From: Pseudomonadota bacterium
GTDB taxonomy: Bacteria; Cyanobacteriota; Vampirovibrionia; Obscuribacterales; Obscuribacteraceae
DNA: 64,000 bases
Direction of reading: 5' to 3'
Assembly: GCA_021324135.1 (NCBI GenBank)
Contig: JAJPJO010000115.1
Coordinates: 1 to 64,000 of the forward strand
The notes beneath the pieces were generated by a model. That model ran no database searches. It worked only from the letters and a program-made list of their open reading frames with translations, and was not told where the DNA came from. This document shows, piece after piece, positions 17,152-25,890 of this stretch. Every line of letters starts with the position of its first letter. The first letter of the stretch is position 1. Position numbers and translations under genes: made by a program.

Positions 17152-18496
17152 GAAAACAGAAGGGCAATACCGAGCCCTCCTCAAGCTGCAAGAATGGTCG
17201 GTGCTCATCTATGCCCTGGCCGTTTTCCTGCCAATAACCATTTCCTGGATTGCGCTCATCGTATTGGCCGCCGCTTTTTGCTCTGTTTTGGCTTGCGAGT
17301 GCTGGCGCGCCGATCAGCTCGAATTGCCGCATTTTCCGCCCTCGCTCAAGCTGATCAAAGAAGCGCCCTTAAATCTTCCCATTCTTATTTTTGCTGTTTT
17401 GACTTTCGTTGAAGGTACTATATGTGGTGGCATCAAAGAGGGCTTCGCTTCCCTCTTTTCTCTGCGGGCGCTGATCATTTACCCCCTTGCCTATCAGGCA
17501 TTTCGCCGTGACGGGCAGCTGCTTCAGCGCGCCTGCTTCACGCTCTTGCTGGTCGGCGGGCTTGCCGGCATCTGGGGAGCGATTCAACAACTGTTCGCAT
17601 TTCATCCCTTCGAAAAATACCAGTATTTGCAGGCATCCGGCTTCATGGGAAAACCGATGGCCTATGCCGGGCAAATGCAAATTGTAGCGAGCCTGGCCGT
17701 CGGGCTGCTGATCTCGTCTGCCTACAGGCTCCTCAACAATCAGTGGCAAAAGTCTACCTGGTCGTTCGGCGCCGTCACCGCTGCCAATCTTGCCGGAATA
17801 TTCTTTGCCAGTGAGCGCAGCGGCTGGCTCGGCATGCTCGTCTCGCTTCTGACGATGTCCTGTCTTGTGTCCAGGAAAGTATTCTTGAGGTTGTCCGCCG
17901 CTTTGATTATATTGCTCTCGCTTGCCTGGTTTGCCGTGCCTGTCGTTCAGAAGCGCATCATTCCACTGATTACCAATGTGCAGAGTGATGTCAGCGTGCA
18001 AGCCCGCTTGAAAGTCTGGAAGGTTGCCATCGATCTCTGGAAATCGCATCCAATAGTGGGGGTCGGCCCGCGAAATTTTCCCCAGCTCGACATTCCCGAG
18101 GCTGTAGTTCCGGGTGAGTCATCATATCTAGTGCACGCCCACAGCAACTATTTGCACGTTCTTGCCACCATGGGCGCTACCGGTCTCATGGCTTTCCTTT
18201 ATCTTCAATTCTCTATTCTTCTTGTTGCTTTCCGGAATTGGCGAGCCTGCGGAAATAAGACCATTGACGGAGCTGTTGCCCTTGGTGCCCTGGGGGGTAT
18301 AGTATCGCTGGCGGTGGCAGGGCTCTTTGAGTATAACTTTGGAACCGGACACGTTCGTCTTATGTCGTGGTTTGTTTTAGCCATGCTGTGCAAAAGACAG
18401 CCGCTGCGCGAAATTGAAGGATTGCCGCAAGACGGGCAGGCACAATTGCCGGAGAAAGAGCAATCGCTGCAGAATAACCAGCAATTACTGCCGTGA
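17129..18496 (+). CDS. O-antigen ligase / polymerase-like membrane protein
   Basis: This polytopic inner-membrane protein of 455 residues has about 10-12 hydrophobic helices. Near residue 300-345 it has the Wzy_C/WaaL signature: WKSHPIVGVGPRNFPQL followed by HAHSNYLHVLATMGATGLM, where the His-containing periplasmic loop is catalytic in the family. Such proteins join O-antigen or other glycans to lipid A core, or polymerise them. The substrate cannot be told from sequence. The gene overlaps trpS by 23 bases; TTG at 17129 and GTG at 17138 are possible starts. Its 3' end overlaps the convergent gene at 18485 by 12 bases. The C-terminal 45 residues are charged and Gln-rich, likely cytoplasmic. 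Confidence 0.8.
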   Translation: MTGVVLSKKTEGQYRALLKLQEWSVLIYALAVFLPITISWIALIVLAAAFCSVLACECWRADQLELPHFPPSLKLIKEAPLNLPILIFAVLTFVEGTICGGIKEGFASLFSLRALIIYPLAYQAFRRDGQLLQRACFTLLLVGGLAGIWGAIQQLFAFHPFEKYQYLQASGFMGKPMAYAGQMQIVASLAVGLLISSAYRLLNNQWQKSTWSFGAVTAANLAGIFFASERSGWLGMLVSLLTMSCLVSRKVFLRLSAALIILLSLAWFAVPVVQKRIIPLITNVQSDVSVQARLKVWKVAIDLWKSHPIVGVGPRNFPQLDIPEAVVPGESSYLVHAHSNYLHVLATMGATGLMAFLYLQFSILLVAFRNWRACGNKTIDGAVALGALGGIVSLAVAGLFEYNFGTGHVRLMSWFVLAMLCKRQPLREIEGLPQDGQAQLPEKEQSLQNNQQLLP

Positions 18497-19507
18497 AAAG
18501 GACTGCCTCAAGTCATCGATCTCTCGTTTCAGTTGTTCGATCTGGCGGTCGCGCTCTTCCAACTCAACAGCCTGCTCTTCTAATTTGAGATTGCCTTCCT
18601 CGATCAAACGGTCGTGCTCGAGGATCTGTTCATCGAGCTCATGAATGCGCTCGTCGCGTTCGCGAATCAATTTGTCGCGGCCGTTGAGAAGATCGAGCAT
18701 GGCATCATATTTCTCTGCAAAACCTTGCAGCTCGGCTTGAAACTCTTGTTTGAGAAACGAATCGCTTCCTCCCTTTCCGCGCACGCCCTCTGAGGCATTG
18801 AGCCAGGCCGCTCCCAACTCGCGAGCCAGAGTGCGTATGTCTTCAGCCAGATTGAACAGCGGTCCGCGCGAGTCGTACTTAGTGATATCATCGGCGATGC
18901 GCAATAGTTTCTGAATCAGCTTGGCATATTGCAGGCTGCTGGTCGATTCTGCCGGCGATGCAGTCTCGGCATCGCGAGCGGCGCTATCGTGGGATCCGAG
19001 CATTCGCCGTTTGGCTACTTCTTTCTCGATTTCCTCGGGCGTAATGTTATTGATCAGCATCGGTCCGGCGCAAATCTCTCGCCATGGCGCGCCGGCCATC
19101 GCTTGCCTGACTATAACTTCGAAAACTTGAGCCCGAACACCGGCCCCGTACGATTTAGCATTGAGGTGATCTTTGCCCTGTTTTTTGCCGGTGCTCGGGT
19201 TGTTTTCCATGAATATATTGGGCAAACCGGCTGGATCACCAGGCTTAGGAGGCTCTTTCAGTCCATCGAGCGTCACCATCGGGAAGCGGGGCGCCTCTTT
19301 TTCTGGTTGCCCTTTGCGCTCGGGGTCGGCCAACCTGGCTTGACAGAAGCGGCATCTCGTTGCCGTTTTCCGCACCATCTCACCGCAAAATGAGCATGGT
19401 GAAAACAACTTGCCATCAATGCCTCGGTCGCAGTGCCTGCAGACAGATGCTGCCCTGGCGACCGGCTCGTGGCAATGCGGGCACGGCATAGAGTCCTTAT
19501 CGTTCAT
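18485..19507 (-). CDS. Double zinc-ribbon protein with C-terminal coiled coil
   Basis: The first 60 residues carry four CxxC pairs (C9/C12, C23/C26, C38/C41, C52/C55), enough for two zinc ribbons of the double-zinc-ribbon type. Residues of about 110-165 form a small helical unit (VRAQVFEVIVRQAMAGAPW, then ITPEEIEKEVAKRRM). The last 90 residues are a long charged coiled coil built of short DR/ER-rich repeats (RDKLIRERDERIHELDEQIL). There is no signal peptide or membrane helix, so it is cytoplasmic. AAAGAGGTG precedes the ATG by about 8 bases. The function is unknown; similar ribbon-plus-coil proteins act as scaffolds. Confidence 0.7.
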   Translation of the reverse strand: MNDKDSMPCPHCHEPVARAASVCRHCDRGIDGKLFSPCSFCGEMVRKTATRCRFCQARLADPERKGQPEKEAPRFPMVTLDGLKEPPKPGDPAGLPNIFMENNPSTGKKQGKDHLNAKSYGAGVRAQVFEVIVRQAMAGAPWREICAGPMLINNITPEEIEKEVAKRRMLGSHDSAARDAETASPAESTSSLQYAKLIQKLLRIADDITKYDSRGPLFNLAEDIRTLARELGAAWLNASEGVRGKGGSDSFLKQEFQAELQGFAEKYDAMLDLLNGRDKLIRERDERIHELDEQILEHDRLIEEGNLKLEEQAVELEERDRQIEQLKREIDDLRQSFSRQ

Positions 19508-19545
19508 CCAGTAGGCACCTCTTTGGCGAGCCGACTTATCGTATT

Positions 19546-21000
19546 TTACATTGGCTCAGACAATCTGTCTGCTTCTTGCTCGAGAAAATCACGCTTCGTC
19601 GTGTAGACCAATGTCTCCGGCGTAGTGCGCTCTTTCGCCTCCTGACGCATGCGCTCCGCCTCCTTTAGTTTCGAAATCAATTCGCTGCTTGGCTCCTCTA
19701 GTATCTTCGCAAATTGTTCGATGCGCTGATTGTACCTTTGAATGGCGGCGTTTTCGAACTGCAACAGAACCCACCTGATCGCCGGAACAAGGAGGAAAAA
19801 TGCGGCATAAACGGCAAGCAACAAAAAGATATTGGTAGTGTTTATCGATGAGCTTCTTGCCGCGAAAAGCAACCACCAGAAAAAGAGCGTGCCAACGAAG
19901 TTGGCCCCGGCCAGAGCGACGGTTTGAAGCATGGCGTCCCGACCGATGCCTGCAAACAGAAGCTTTTGCTTGAGCAGTTTATCGGGCAGGTGAGAGCGCT
20001 CGAGGCGATCGATTGCCAGGTTTTGAGGCTCATCCTCTGCATGTTCTGTCCATTGGTCCTCGATCATTGGCTGATTGGCGGGCTTGCTCTCATTGAGCGC
20101 GTGCTTGTGTTTATGCTTGTGCTTGTGCTTGTGCACAGAACTGAGCGCATGTGTGTCCGACGCGATGCCGGACACTCCGGCTTGCAAGTCTGGGAAAAGG
20201 TAGATTAGCTGACCGGAAGGTGTAGTGGCAGGCATGCCGTTGAACCTGGCGAGATACGGAAACATGTTCTTGGTGTCGTTCGGGTCGACGCCGGTATAAG
20301 GCGCCAGTTCATCAGGAAGAACTATGCCATGCTTTTCTCGAATGAGCTGAGCGGCAAGGTACGACTGGTAGGCCTCAAAATCACGGTTGGGATCACCAGG
20401 ACCAAACAGGAATGAATAGCAGTTGAGCAGGAAACCCTGGTCTTTCTGGGATTCGCTGATGTTCTCCGCCGTGGTGCTTTCAGGGCTGGCAGAAAGCTGA
20501 TCCGAGATCACGAGCTTTTGTTTGAAAAATGATTGTGACGGCAGCACGTGTTGTAAAACGGCGAGCCGCTTGAGCAGCGCGAAGTAATCCTTGAGTAGAT
20601 CAACGGCCGAGGTAGTGTTGCCTGATGCCGCCGCCATCATCAGTTGCAAGACGAGCATTATTGATGAAACAAAGAGCAGTGACAGAAGCAGCATCAGTCC
20701 GAAGGAAATGCGAAAGGCGAAGTTCAAAACCGGTGAGACCAGGGCCCAGGCTCTGTGAATCAATGCTGCCAGACGGCTTGAGTACAGGCGGAAGTGCAGG
20801 TCGGCGGGAAAGGAATAATAGATCAGACCGGAGGATGTGACTTCCAGGTCAGCCTTTGTCTCATACGCCAATTCATTGAGTCCGTTCGCAACCGCATCAA
20901 GAGACAAGCCCGTCGCCGCCACCACATCCGGTATCGTGACTCTTCTATCCTTATTGATTACTTGCAGTAAACGTTTGCGAACAGATGGGGGCGTTTTCAC
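19546..21000 (-). CDS. Winged-helix-like N-terminus, multi-pass membrane protein of unknown function, with His-Lys repeat
   Basis: Residues 1-70 look like a winged helix (RVTIPDVVAATGLSLDAVA, then a beta pair ending TSSGLIYYSF). A hydrophobic hairpin follows at about 95-125, and two more membrane helices at about 355-420 (NFVGTLFFWWLLFAA and IFLLLAVYAAFFLLVPAI). The middle part contains GPGDPNRDF and LIYLFPDLQ, then an alternating His/Lys run (HKHKHKHKHKH, near residue 290). The C-terminus is a charged helix. The start is a GTG with GGA 7 bases upstream. I cannot name the family; winged-helix plus membrane-domain proteins of this size occur in Cyanobacteria as uncharacterised proteins. Confidence 0.65.
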   Translation of the reverse strand: MKTPPSVRKRLLQVINKDRRVTIPDVVAATGLSLDAVANGLNELAYETKADLEVTSSGLIYYSFPADLHFRLYSSRLAALIHRAWALVSPVLNFAFRISFGLMLLLSLLFVSSIMLVLQLMMAAASGNTTSAVDLLKDYFALLKRLAVLQHVLPSQSFFKQKLVISDQLSASPESTTAENISESQKDQGFLLNCYSFLFGPGDPNRDFEAYQSYLAAQLIREKHGIVLPDELAPYTGVDPNDTKNMFPYLARFNGMPATTPSGQLIYLFPDLQAGVSGIASDTHALSSVHKHKHKHKHKHALNESKPANQPMIEDQWTEHAEDEPQNLAIDRLERSHLPDKLLKQKLLFAGIGRDAMLQTVALAGANFVGTLFFWWLLFAARSSSINTTNIFLLLAVYAAFFLLVPAIRWVLLQFENAAIQRYNQRIEQFAKILEEPSSELISKLKEAERMRQEAKERTTPETLVYTTKRDFLEQEADRLSEPM

Positions 21001-21195
21001 TTTTCCGAACCCGTCAGGTAAAACCGGATGGTCTTAATGACTTACCCATCCCATGGTCAAAAGCCTATTAGATAGATGCCCGGGCGTTTCAAAGATCCAA
21101 CCAATAGATTAAGAAAGCGGGATTATCAGGCAAAGAGCAGCCGAGCTTGAGCGGGCGGTTCTAGAGGCTCGTCCTTGTCCTTGATGGCGACGGGA

Positions 21196-23445
21196 TCAAT
21201 ATGGGTTGGGAACGTAATGCTGCAGGTTGCCTGAGATCAGGCGCATGTACAGCGAATGTTTAGGACTGGCCGGCGGTTCGACCCAAATGGGCGCCGTCCA
21301 CATCTTGTCGGTATGGCCGGTCTGCGGATCCTTTCGGTCGATTTCAGCATGATATGAAGATTTCCTGCCCAGTGTATGATCGATTGGATCGAATTCGACT
21401 TTATAGCCTGCATCGATCAATTCCTGGCCGGTGAGTTTCTGTTGGTAGATCACCTCGGCTGGATTGCCGTCGCCAATCTTTTTGTCGCCCCAGATCTTGA
21501 CCGTGTATTCAGCGTCCGGCACGACATCTCCGCCGACGTGGACCGACAAGCGGAGTTCTTTCGCGGCTGCTTGATCGAGTATGCTGCCCATAAAGTGTTT
21601 GTCGTTGCCCCACATGAAACCGTTTAGCTTGTCACCATTTGTGGTGGCAATCGTTCGGCGGTTGCGCAAGGCATCCAGGAGATCGGGCTTGGTCAATCCT
21701 TTTGCGTAGATCCCGGTCGCACCAGGGTTTCCTGTGGGTTCATAGTGGAAGTCTCGACCGAAGGTCGGGCTGGCGTGTATGCCTTTGTCGATATAAGCGT
21801 TGTAGCTGGGATGGTCGATCATATGCTCCGGCACTTCATCGATTGGTTCTTTCCTCAAGGCACCACCTTTGATGACTTCAATTTGATCGACATACTTACC
21901 GAAGCGAGTGCGCCATTCTTTCTGGCTTTTGAATGATTTTTGACCGTAATCATGATCGAGCCGATTGCGATTTGGATGGTTGAGCTGAATTGAAGGCCTA
22001 CCACCTGTGGTATCAGTCAGAGGATCGAGATGATCGACCAGAGCTTTGTAGTTGCCATCCTCGAACTTTACTATGTCGGGCGTTCGCACGACCGGGCCGG
22101 GGTCGAGCCCGAGCATTCGGCGCGTCAATTGACTGAAAAGACTTCTTGGTGCCTTTGATGTGGTGAAGAACGTTTCCACCTCAAGCAGACCAATGTGATT
22201 GCTCGCCCCTGGATGGGCTAAAGCCGCCGAGACTGGCTCACCGCTTCCTGTTGGCAGTATTCCGTCATTGGAGCCTTGACCTCCCTCGGTCCGAGACTGA
22301 GCGGGGAGCGCTGATTGAGCCTCCACTGCCTCCGGACCGATCAGATCGGAATGACCGCCGCCGTTTCCTATTCTGCCGATCTCAAGGCCATTCAGGGCGA
22401 CGAATTTGCCGTCTTCGGTAGCCGCTCTTGCATCGGCAAATGTTTGCATGTAGAGACGCGGGTCGGTGCCTATGTTGGGACCATCCGTGCCGTCTTTGGG
22501 ACTGACGCCGTCGGGGTGCTCGTGATCGGTGATGGTCGTGTAATCATAACCGGCTTCTCTGCCTTTGCGATAAATGTAGCTTGGTTCGTTCGAACCATCG
22601 GAGCGATTGGAGTGCCCGTGCAGCCCAGGTCCTTTATATAAGGTATAGGGCTCAGGCTCCTGCAGAAGTTGATCGAGGCGGCGATTAACCAGACCGATGG
22701 GACGCTTGTAGAAGGGCATCGCATTTACATCGACAGTCGGCTTCGGCTTGGCCGCCGGAACAATGGACTCGGCCTCGACAGGAGAGCCGTGCAACATTTG
22801 ATCGGCGGCGCTCAGCCGGGATGCACCTGTCCTGATGTCTATCTTTGGCAGCTTTAAACCGGGGAGCTCCGGCAGAGGCATGGTTCGACCGGGCAAACCG
22901 ATCTCCAACTTTGCCGGGCTTTTGCGCAAGAAGGCTAAACCTTTGTTTTCGACATCGACAATTCCCTTTTGAGTTTTCTGCCCGAGACGTCCGGCGGTGC
23001 TTTCGCTTTCTGCGAGCCTGTACCCGCCTTCGGCTCCCAGAAAACCGCCGGCAAAACCGAGCGTCAGATCGACACCACCTTTGATGGCATGCCTGGCCAG
23101 CTGATGAGCGATCAAATCCTGGCTCGCCCCGATTTCTTGCGACTCTTGATACGCTTCAACCAGCGTCTTGCCGGCGCTCCAGATTTGAGGGATTGTCAGC
23201 CCGGCGGCAAGAATCATCGAAGCTGGTCCACGCGCAGGCACCAGATAGCCAATGCCCAGTCCGAAGGCGCCGGAGACCAGAACCGTCTTCGCCCCATCCG
23301 CGGCGGTTTGCCAGGGGTGTTCCATGGCTTCATCGAGCATCTGCCGCGCCACTTCAGGCGATGAGGTGAAGGCTTTGCTGAAAACGTTGAGACCGCCAGT
23401 TTCCTGGAAGGTGTATTGCTCGAGGGTTTTATGGCCGCCGTCCAT
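21196..23445 (-). CDS. PHP-domain metal-dependent phosphoesterase-like protein with glycine-rich N-terminal region
   Basis: At about residue 270-310 the protein has the first two PHP metal-binding motifs, GLHGHSNRSDGSNEP and YTTITDHEHPDG, followed by FVALNGLEIGR and GGHSDLIG. Further His residues occur in ALAHPGASNHIG and QLNHPNRNRLDHD. This is the pattern of CehA/McbA-type PHP hydrolases. The first 160 residues contain two glycine-rich hydrophobic segments (SGAFGLGIGYLVPARGPAS and GFAGGFLGAEGGYRLA) that look like glycine zippers, and no signal peptide. The C-terminal 100 residues resemble a beta-sandwich (LRLSVHVGGDVVPDAEYTV). At 749 residues it is much larger than simple PHP enzymes. Substrate and location are unknown. 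Confidence 0.7.
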   Translation of the reverse strand: MDGGHKTLEQYTFQETGGLNVFSKAFTSSPEVARQMLDEAMEHPWQTAADGAKTVLVSGAFGLGIGYLVPARGPASMILAAGLTIPQIWSAGKTLVEAYQESQEIGASQDLIAHQLARHAIKGGVDLTLGFAGGFLGAEGGYRLAESESTAGRLGQKTQKGIVDVENKGLAFLRKSPAKLEIGLPGRTMPLPELPGLKLPKIDIRTGASRLSAADQMLHGSPVEAESIVPAAKPKPTVDVNAMPFYKRPIGLVNRRLDQLLQEPEPYTLYKGPGLHGHSNRSDGSNEPSYIYRKGREAGYDYTTITDHEHPDGVSPKDGTDGPNIGTDPRLYMQTFADARAATEDGKFVALNGLEIGRIGNGGGHSDLIGPEAVEAQSALPAQSRTEGGQGSNDGILPTGSGEPVSAALAHPGASNHIGLLEVETFFTTSKAPRSLFSQLTRRMLGLDPGPVVRTPDIVKFEDGNYKALVDHLDPLTDTTGGRPSIQLNHPNRNRLDHDYGQKSFKSQKEWRTRFGKYVDQIEVIKGGALRKEPIDEVPEHMIDHPSYNAYIDKGIHASPTFGRDFHYEPTGNPGATGIYAKGLTKPDLLDALRNRRTIATTNGDKLNGFMWGNDKHFMGSILDQAAAKELRLSVHVGGDVVPDAEYTVKIWGDKKIGDGNPAEVIYQQKLTGQELIDAGYKVEFDPIDHTLGRKSSYHAEIDRKDPQTGHTDKMWTAPIWVEPPASPKHSLYMRLISGNLQHYVPNPY

Positions 23446-23622
23446 GTAAAACTGGACCTCAGCATTTGGGGTGCGTTGGGTGCTTGGTGCTATTTGCCGT
23501 GCCGACTAGAATGATAAGACAGATACAGCACTATACTAAGCCGGTAAATACGCAAAGCAAGTCGGGAAATACGCAGCGGAATCTGACAATATCGCACACA
23601 CTGCAAGTGGTAGCCTGGTGCG

Positions 23623-25869
23623 CTAGAATTTGTCAGACCTTATGACGTGCAGATTCTCGCTTCGATCATCAAGAGTGTCGAACAGAACGCTGCAATCCCA
23701 GCCGCGGGTTAAGTTTTTGATTCTGCCTCGGTCGGCTCGGTCGCCTAAATAGAGTTTGCGCAAACCACTCATACTTTTCAGCTTCAAAATTCCATCTGCA
23801 CTTACGCCGCTGCCGGAGATATCCAGGGTTTTGATGGATGTGAAGTTGAGATTAGGCATTCCGGAGTCGCTCACTTTAGTGTTGTACAGGCACAGCTCTT
23901 CGAGTGCTTTGAGATCACGCAAATACACCAGGTTCTCATTGCGTATATTTGTGAAACCCAGATCTAGTTTCCTCAGGTGGCTCAGATTTTTCAGATGGAT
24001 CAGTCCTCTGCCGTTAATCGGGACGTATTTCAGTTCCAGGAGCTCGAGCGAGGCAAGATTGCTGATGTATTTAAGATCATCATCGGAAAATTCGTCGCCT
24101 CTCAGGCGAAGCGTTTTCAAATTCTTGAGGCTCCTCAAATACACGAGAGAGCGCGCATGCAGCTTGGGATCGCGCCCAACATCGAGCACCTCAAGAGTTT
24201 TCATAGAGGCTATTATCGGCATGGCATCATCACCAATTTCGGTTCGCCTGAGCTCCAACCCTTTCAGCGGGATATGGGCGATGTATGAAAGACCCTTTGC
24301 AGTGATTGGTTCGGAATACAGACTGAGGTAATCAAGCTTTGAGATGACGTCGACTTCTCTTCTCAAACTCTCGTCATCGACATTGAATTTTTTCCACCAG
24401 GAAATTCCGTCGCTCCATGGGATCTTGGTCCACTCCCCGAGCATAGGCGTTTCCAAAGACGGATCCCTGGAACTCGCATTCATTGTATCCGGCTGATTTC
24501 TTGCCTCGATGTTCAAAAGGTTGCTGAAGCAGTAAACGATGACCACGCAAGACGCCACCGCACATAGTATCACCAGCAACCTGAATGGATTGAAATGACC
24601 AGCGTTGTAACCGGCTCCTTCCAATGGAGTTATTCGTGAGAACGTCAATGCCTCGCTGTCGTCTTCGTCGCTAGTTGCTTGCAATAACAGCTCTTCCAGA
24701 GCACTTTGCAGTTCTGCCATGGATTGATATCTTCCGGCCGGATCTTTTTGAAGACATTTTTTGATGATCTTCTCGAGCCGCTCAGGAGCATCCGCCCCCT
24801 TTGCAAGCTGGCTGAGAAGCGGAGGCTCCTCACGCGTGTGCAAAGCCAGGAGTTCTATAGATGAAGCGGCAAGGAACGGCGGACGTCCCGTTATGCATTC
24901 AAACAACAAGCAGCCAAGTGAGTAAATTTCCGATCGAGCATCATATGTCAACCCGGCGCTCTGGTCCGGACTCATGTAGGCAGGCGTCCCTACAATTACG
25001 GTGCCGTCGCTGATGGCTGATGACGACGCGTCATTCGCTGTCGATCGCGCTTGACCGATCACTTTGGCCAAGCCAAAATCGATCAGTTGGGCGGACAAAC
25101 CCTGATCAGTTTCGCTAATCAAAACATTTGCCGGCTTCAGATCTCGGTGGAATATGCCGCTCTTATGCGCGTAGCCCAGAGCATCGCATATGTGGATAGC
25201 CAGCTCGACGGCGTCTCTCCAGTCCATCGCCCCATTATCCTTGAGCGCATGGTCCAGACTGGTTCCCTGAGTATAGTCTAGCACCATATATGGTGCGCCA
25301 CCTTCACTGACACCAAAGTCGAGAACTTTCACGATGTTAGGGTGGCTCAGACCGCTGGTCGCTTTTGCTTCGGTTTGAAAAGCAATTGTTTGACTCTCTG
25401 TAGCCATACGAAGAGTTTTGACGGCGACCTTCTTTTTGAGTAATTTATCTCGACAAAGATAGATGTCCGCCGCGGCTCCTGAGCCTAACTGGGCGATCGG
25501 TTTATACCGGCTCAACGGCAGTAATCTTGGATCGATTTTCAATTCGGTCTCGTCTTCCTCTTCTCTCGAGGCGGTTAGCGAATTCGTGCCGGCTGCCCGA
25601 GCCAGGGCAACCCCTCTGTCGTTTTGTTTAGAGTCATCTAGAGCTCTGCGCGAACACTGGCAACTGCCTGCCTTGAAAATCCACTGCGTAAGAGTTCCGG
25701 CTCGCGCCTCGGATGTCCTTTTGCCACAACTCGGGCAGATTAGAGGCTCGAGATCTTCTAATTGCGAGGAGTCAGTGATTTTACAGCGGCATGTCGTCAG
25801 CCATTGGGTAATCGTAGCGTTGTTTGAATCGCCTCGCTTTTTACCGCATTTTTTACAGACTTCTCTCAA
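23623..25869 (-). CDS. Receptor-like Ser/Thr kinase: two Cys4 modules, kinase, TM helix, leucine-rich repeats
   Basis: Two similar N-terminal Cys modules come first (C5/C8...C27/C29 and C45/C48...C70/C72), each with a TQW motif between the Cys pairs. A Hanks-type kinase domain spans about 122-395: glycine loop LGSGAAADIYL, AVKTL Lys, catalytic HRDLKPANVL, DFGLAK, and activation segment VGTPAYMSPDQS, where the usual SPE is SPD. One TM helix lies near 437-458 (LLVILCAVASCVVIVYCF). Residues of about 520-720 are leucine-rich repeats of 23-25 residues. The expected topology is kinase inside and repeats outside the inner membrane. The start is a TTG. The gene lies 21 bases after a related kinase gene, so the two are likely cotranscribed. 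Ligand and substrates are unknown. Confidence 0.85.
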   Translation of the reverse strand: MREVCKKCGKKRGDSNNATITQWLTTCRCKITDSSQLEDLEPLICPSCGKRTSEARAGTLTQWIFKAGSCQCSRRALDDSKQNDRGVALARAAGTNSLTASREEEDETELKIDPRLLPLSRYKPIAQLGSGAAADIYLCRDKLLKKKVAVKTLRMATESQTIAFQTEAKATSGLSHPNIVKVLDFGVSEGGAPYMVLDYTQGTSLDHALKDNGAMDWRDAVELAIHICDALGYAHKSGIFHRDLKPANVLISETDQGLSAQLIDFGLAKVIGQARSTANDASSSAISDGTVIVGTPAYMSPDQSAGLTYDARSEIYSLGCLLFECITGRPPFLAASSIELLALHTREEPPLLSQLAKGADAPERLEKIIKKCLQKDPAGRYQSMAELQSALEELLLQATSDEDDSEALTFSRITPLEGAGYNAGHFNPFRLLVILCAVASCVVIVYCFSNLLNIEARNQPDTMNASSRDPSLETPMLGEWTKIPWSDGISWWKKFNVDDESLRREVDVISKLDYLSLYSEPITAKGLSYIAHIPLKGLELRRTEIGDDAMPIIASMKTLEVLDVGRDPKLHARSLVYLRSLKNLKTLRLRGDEFSDDDLKYISNLASLELLELKYVPINGRGLIHLKNLSHLRKLDLGFTNIRNENLVYLRDLKALEELCLYNTKVSDSGMPNLNFTSIKTLDISGSGVSADGILKLKSMSGLRKLYLGDRADRGRIKNLTRGWDCSVLFDTLDDRSENLHVIRSDKF

Positions 25870-25890
25870 ATTCGTGCTCTGCTCTGGAAG

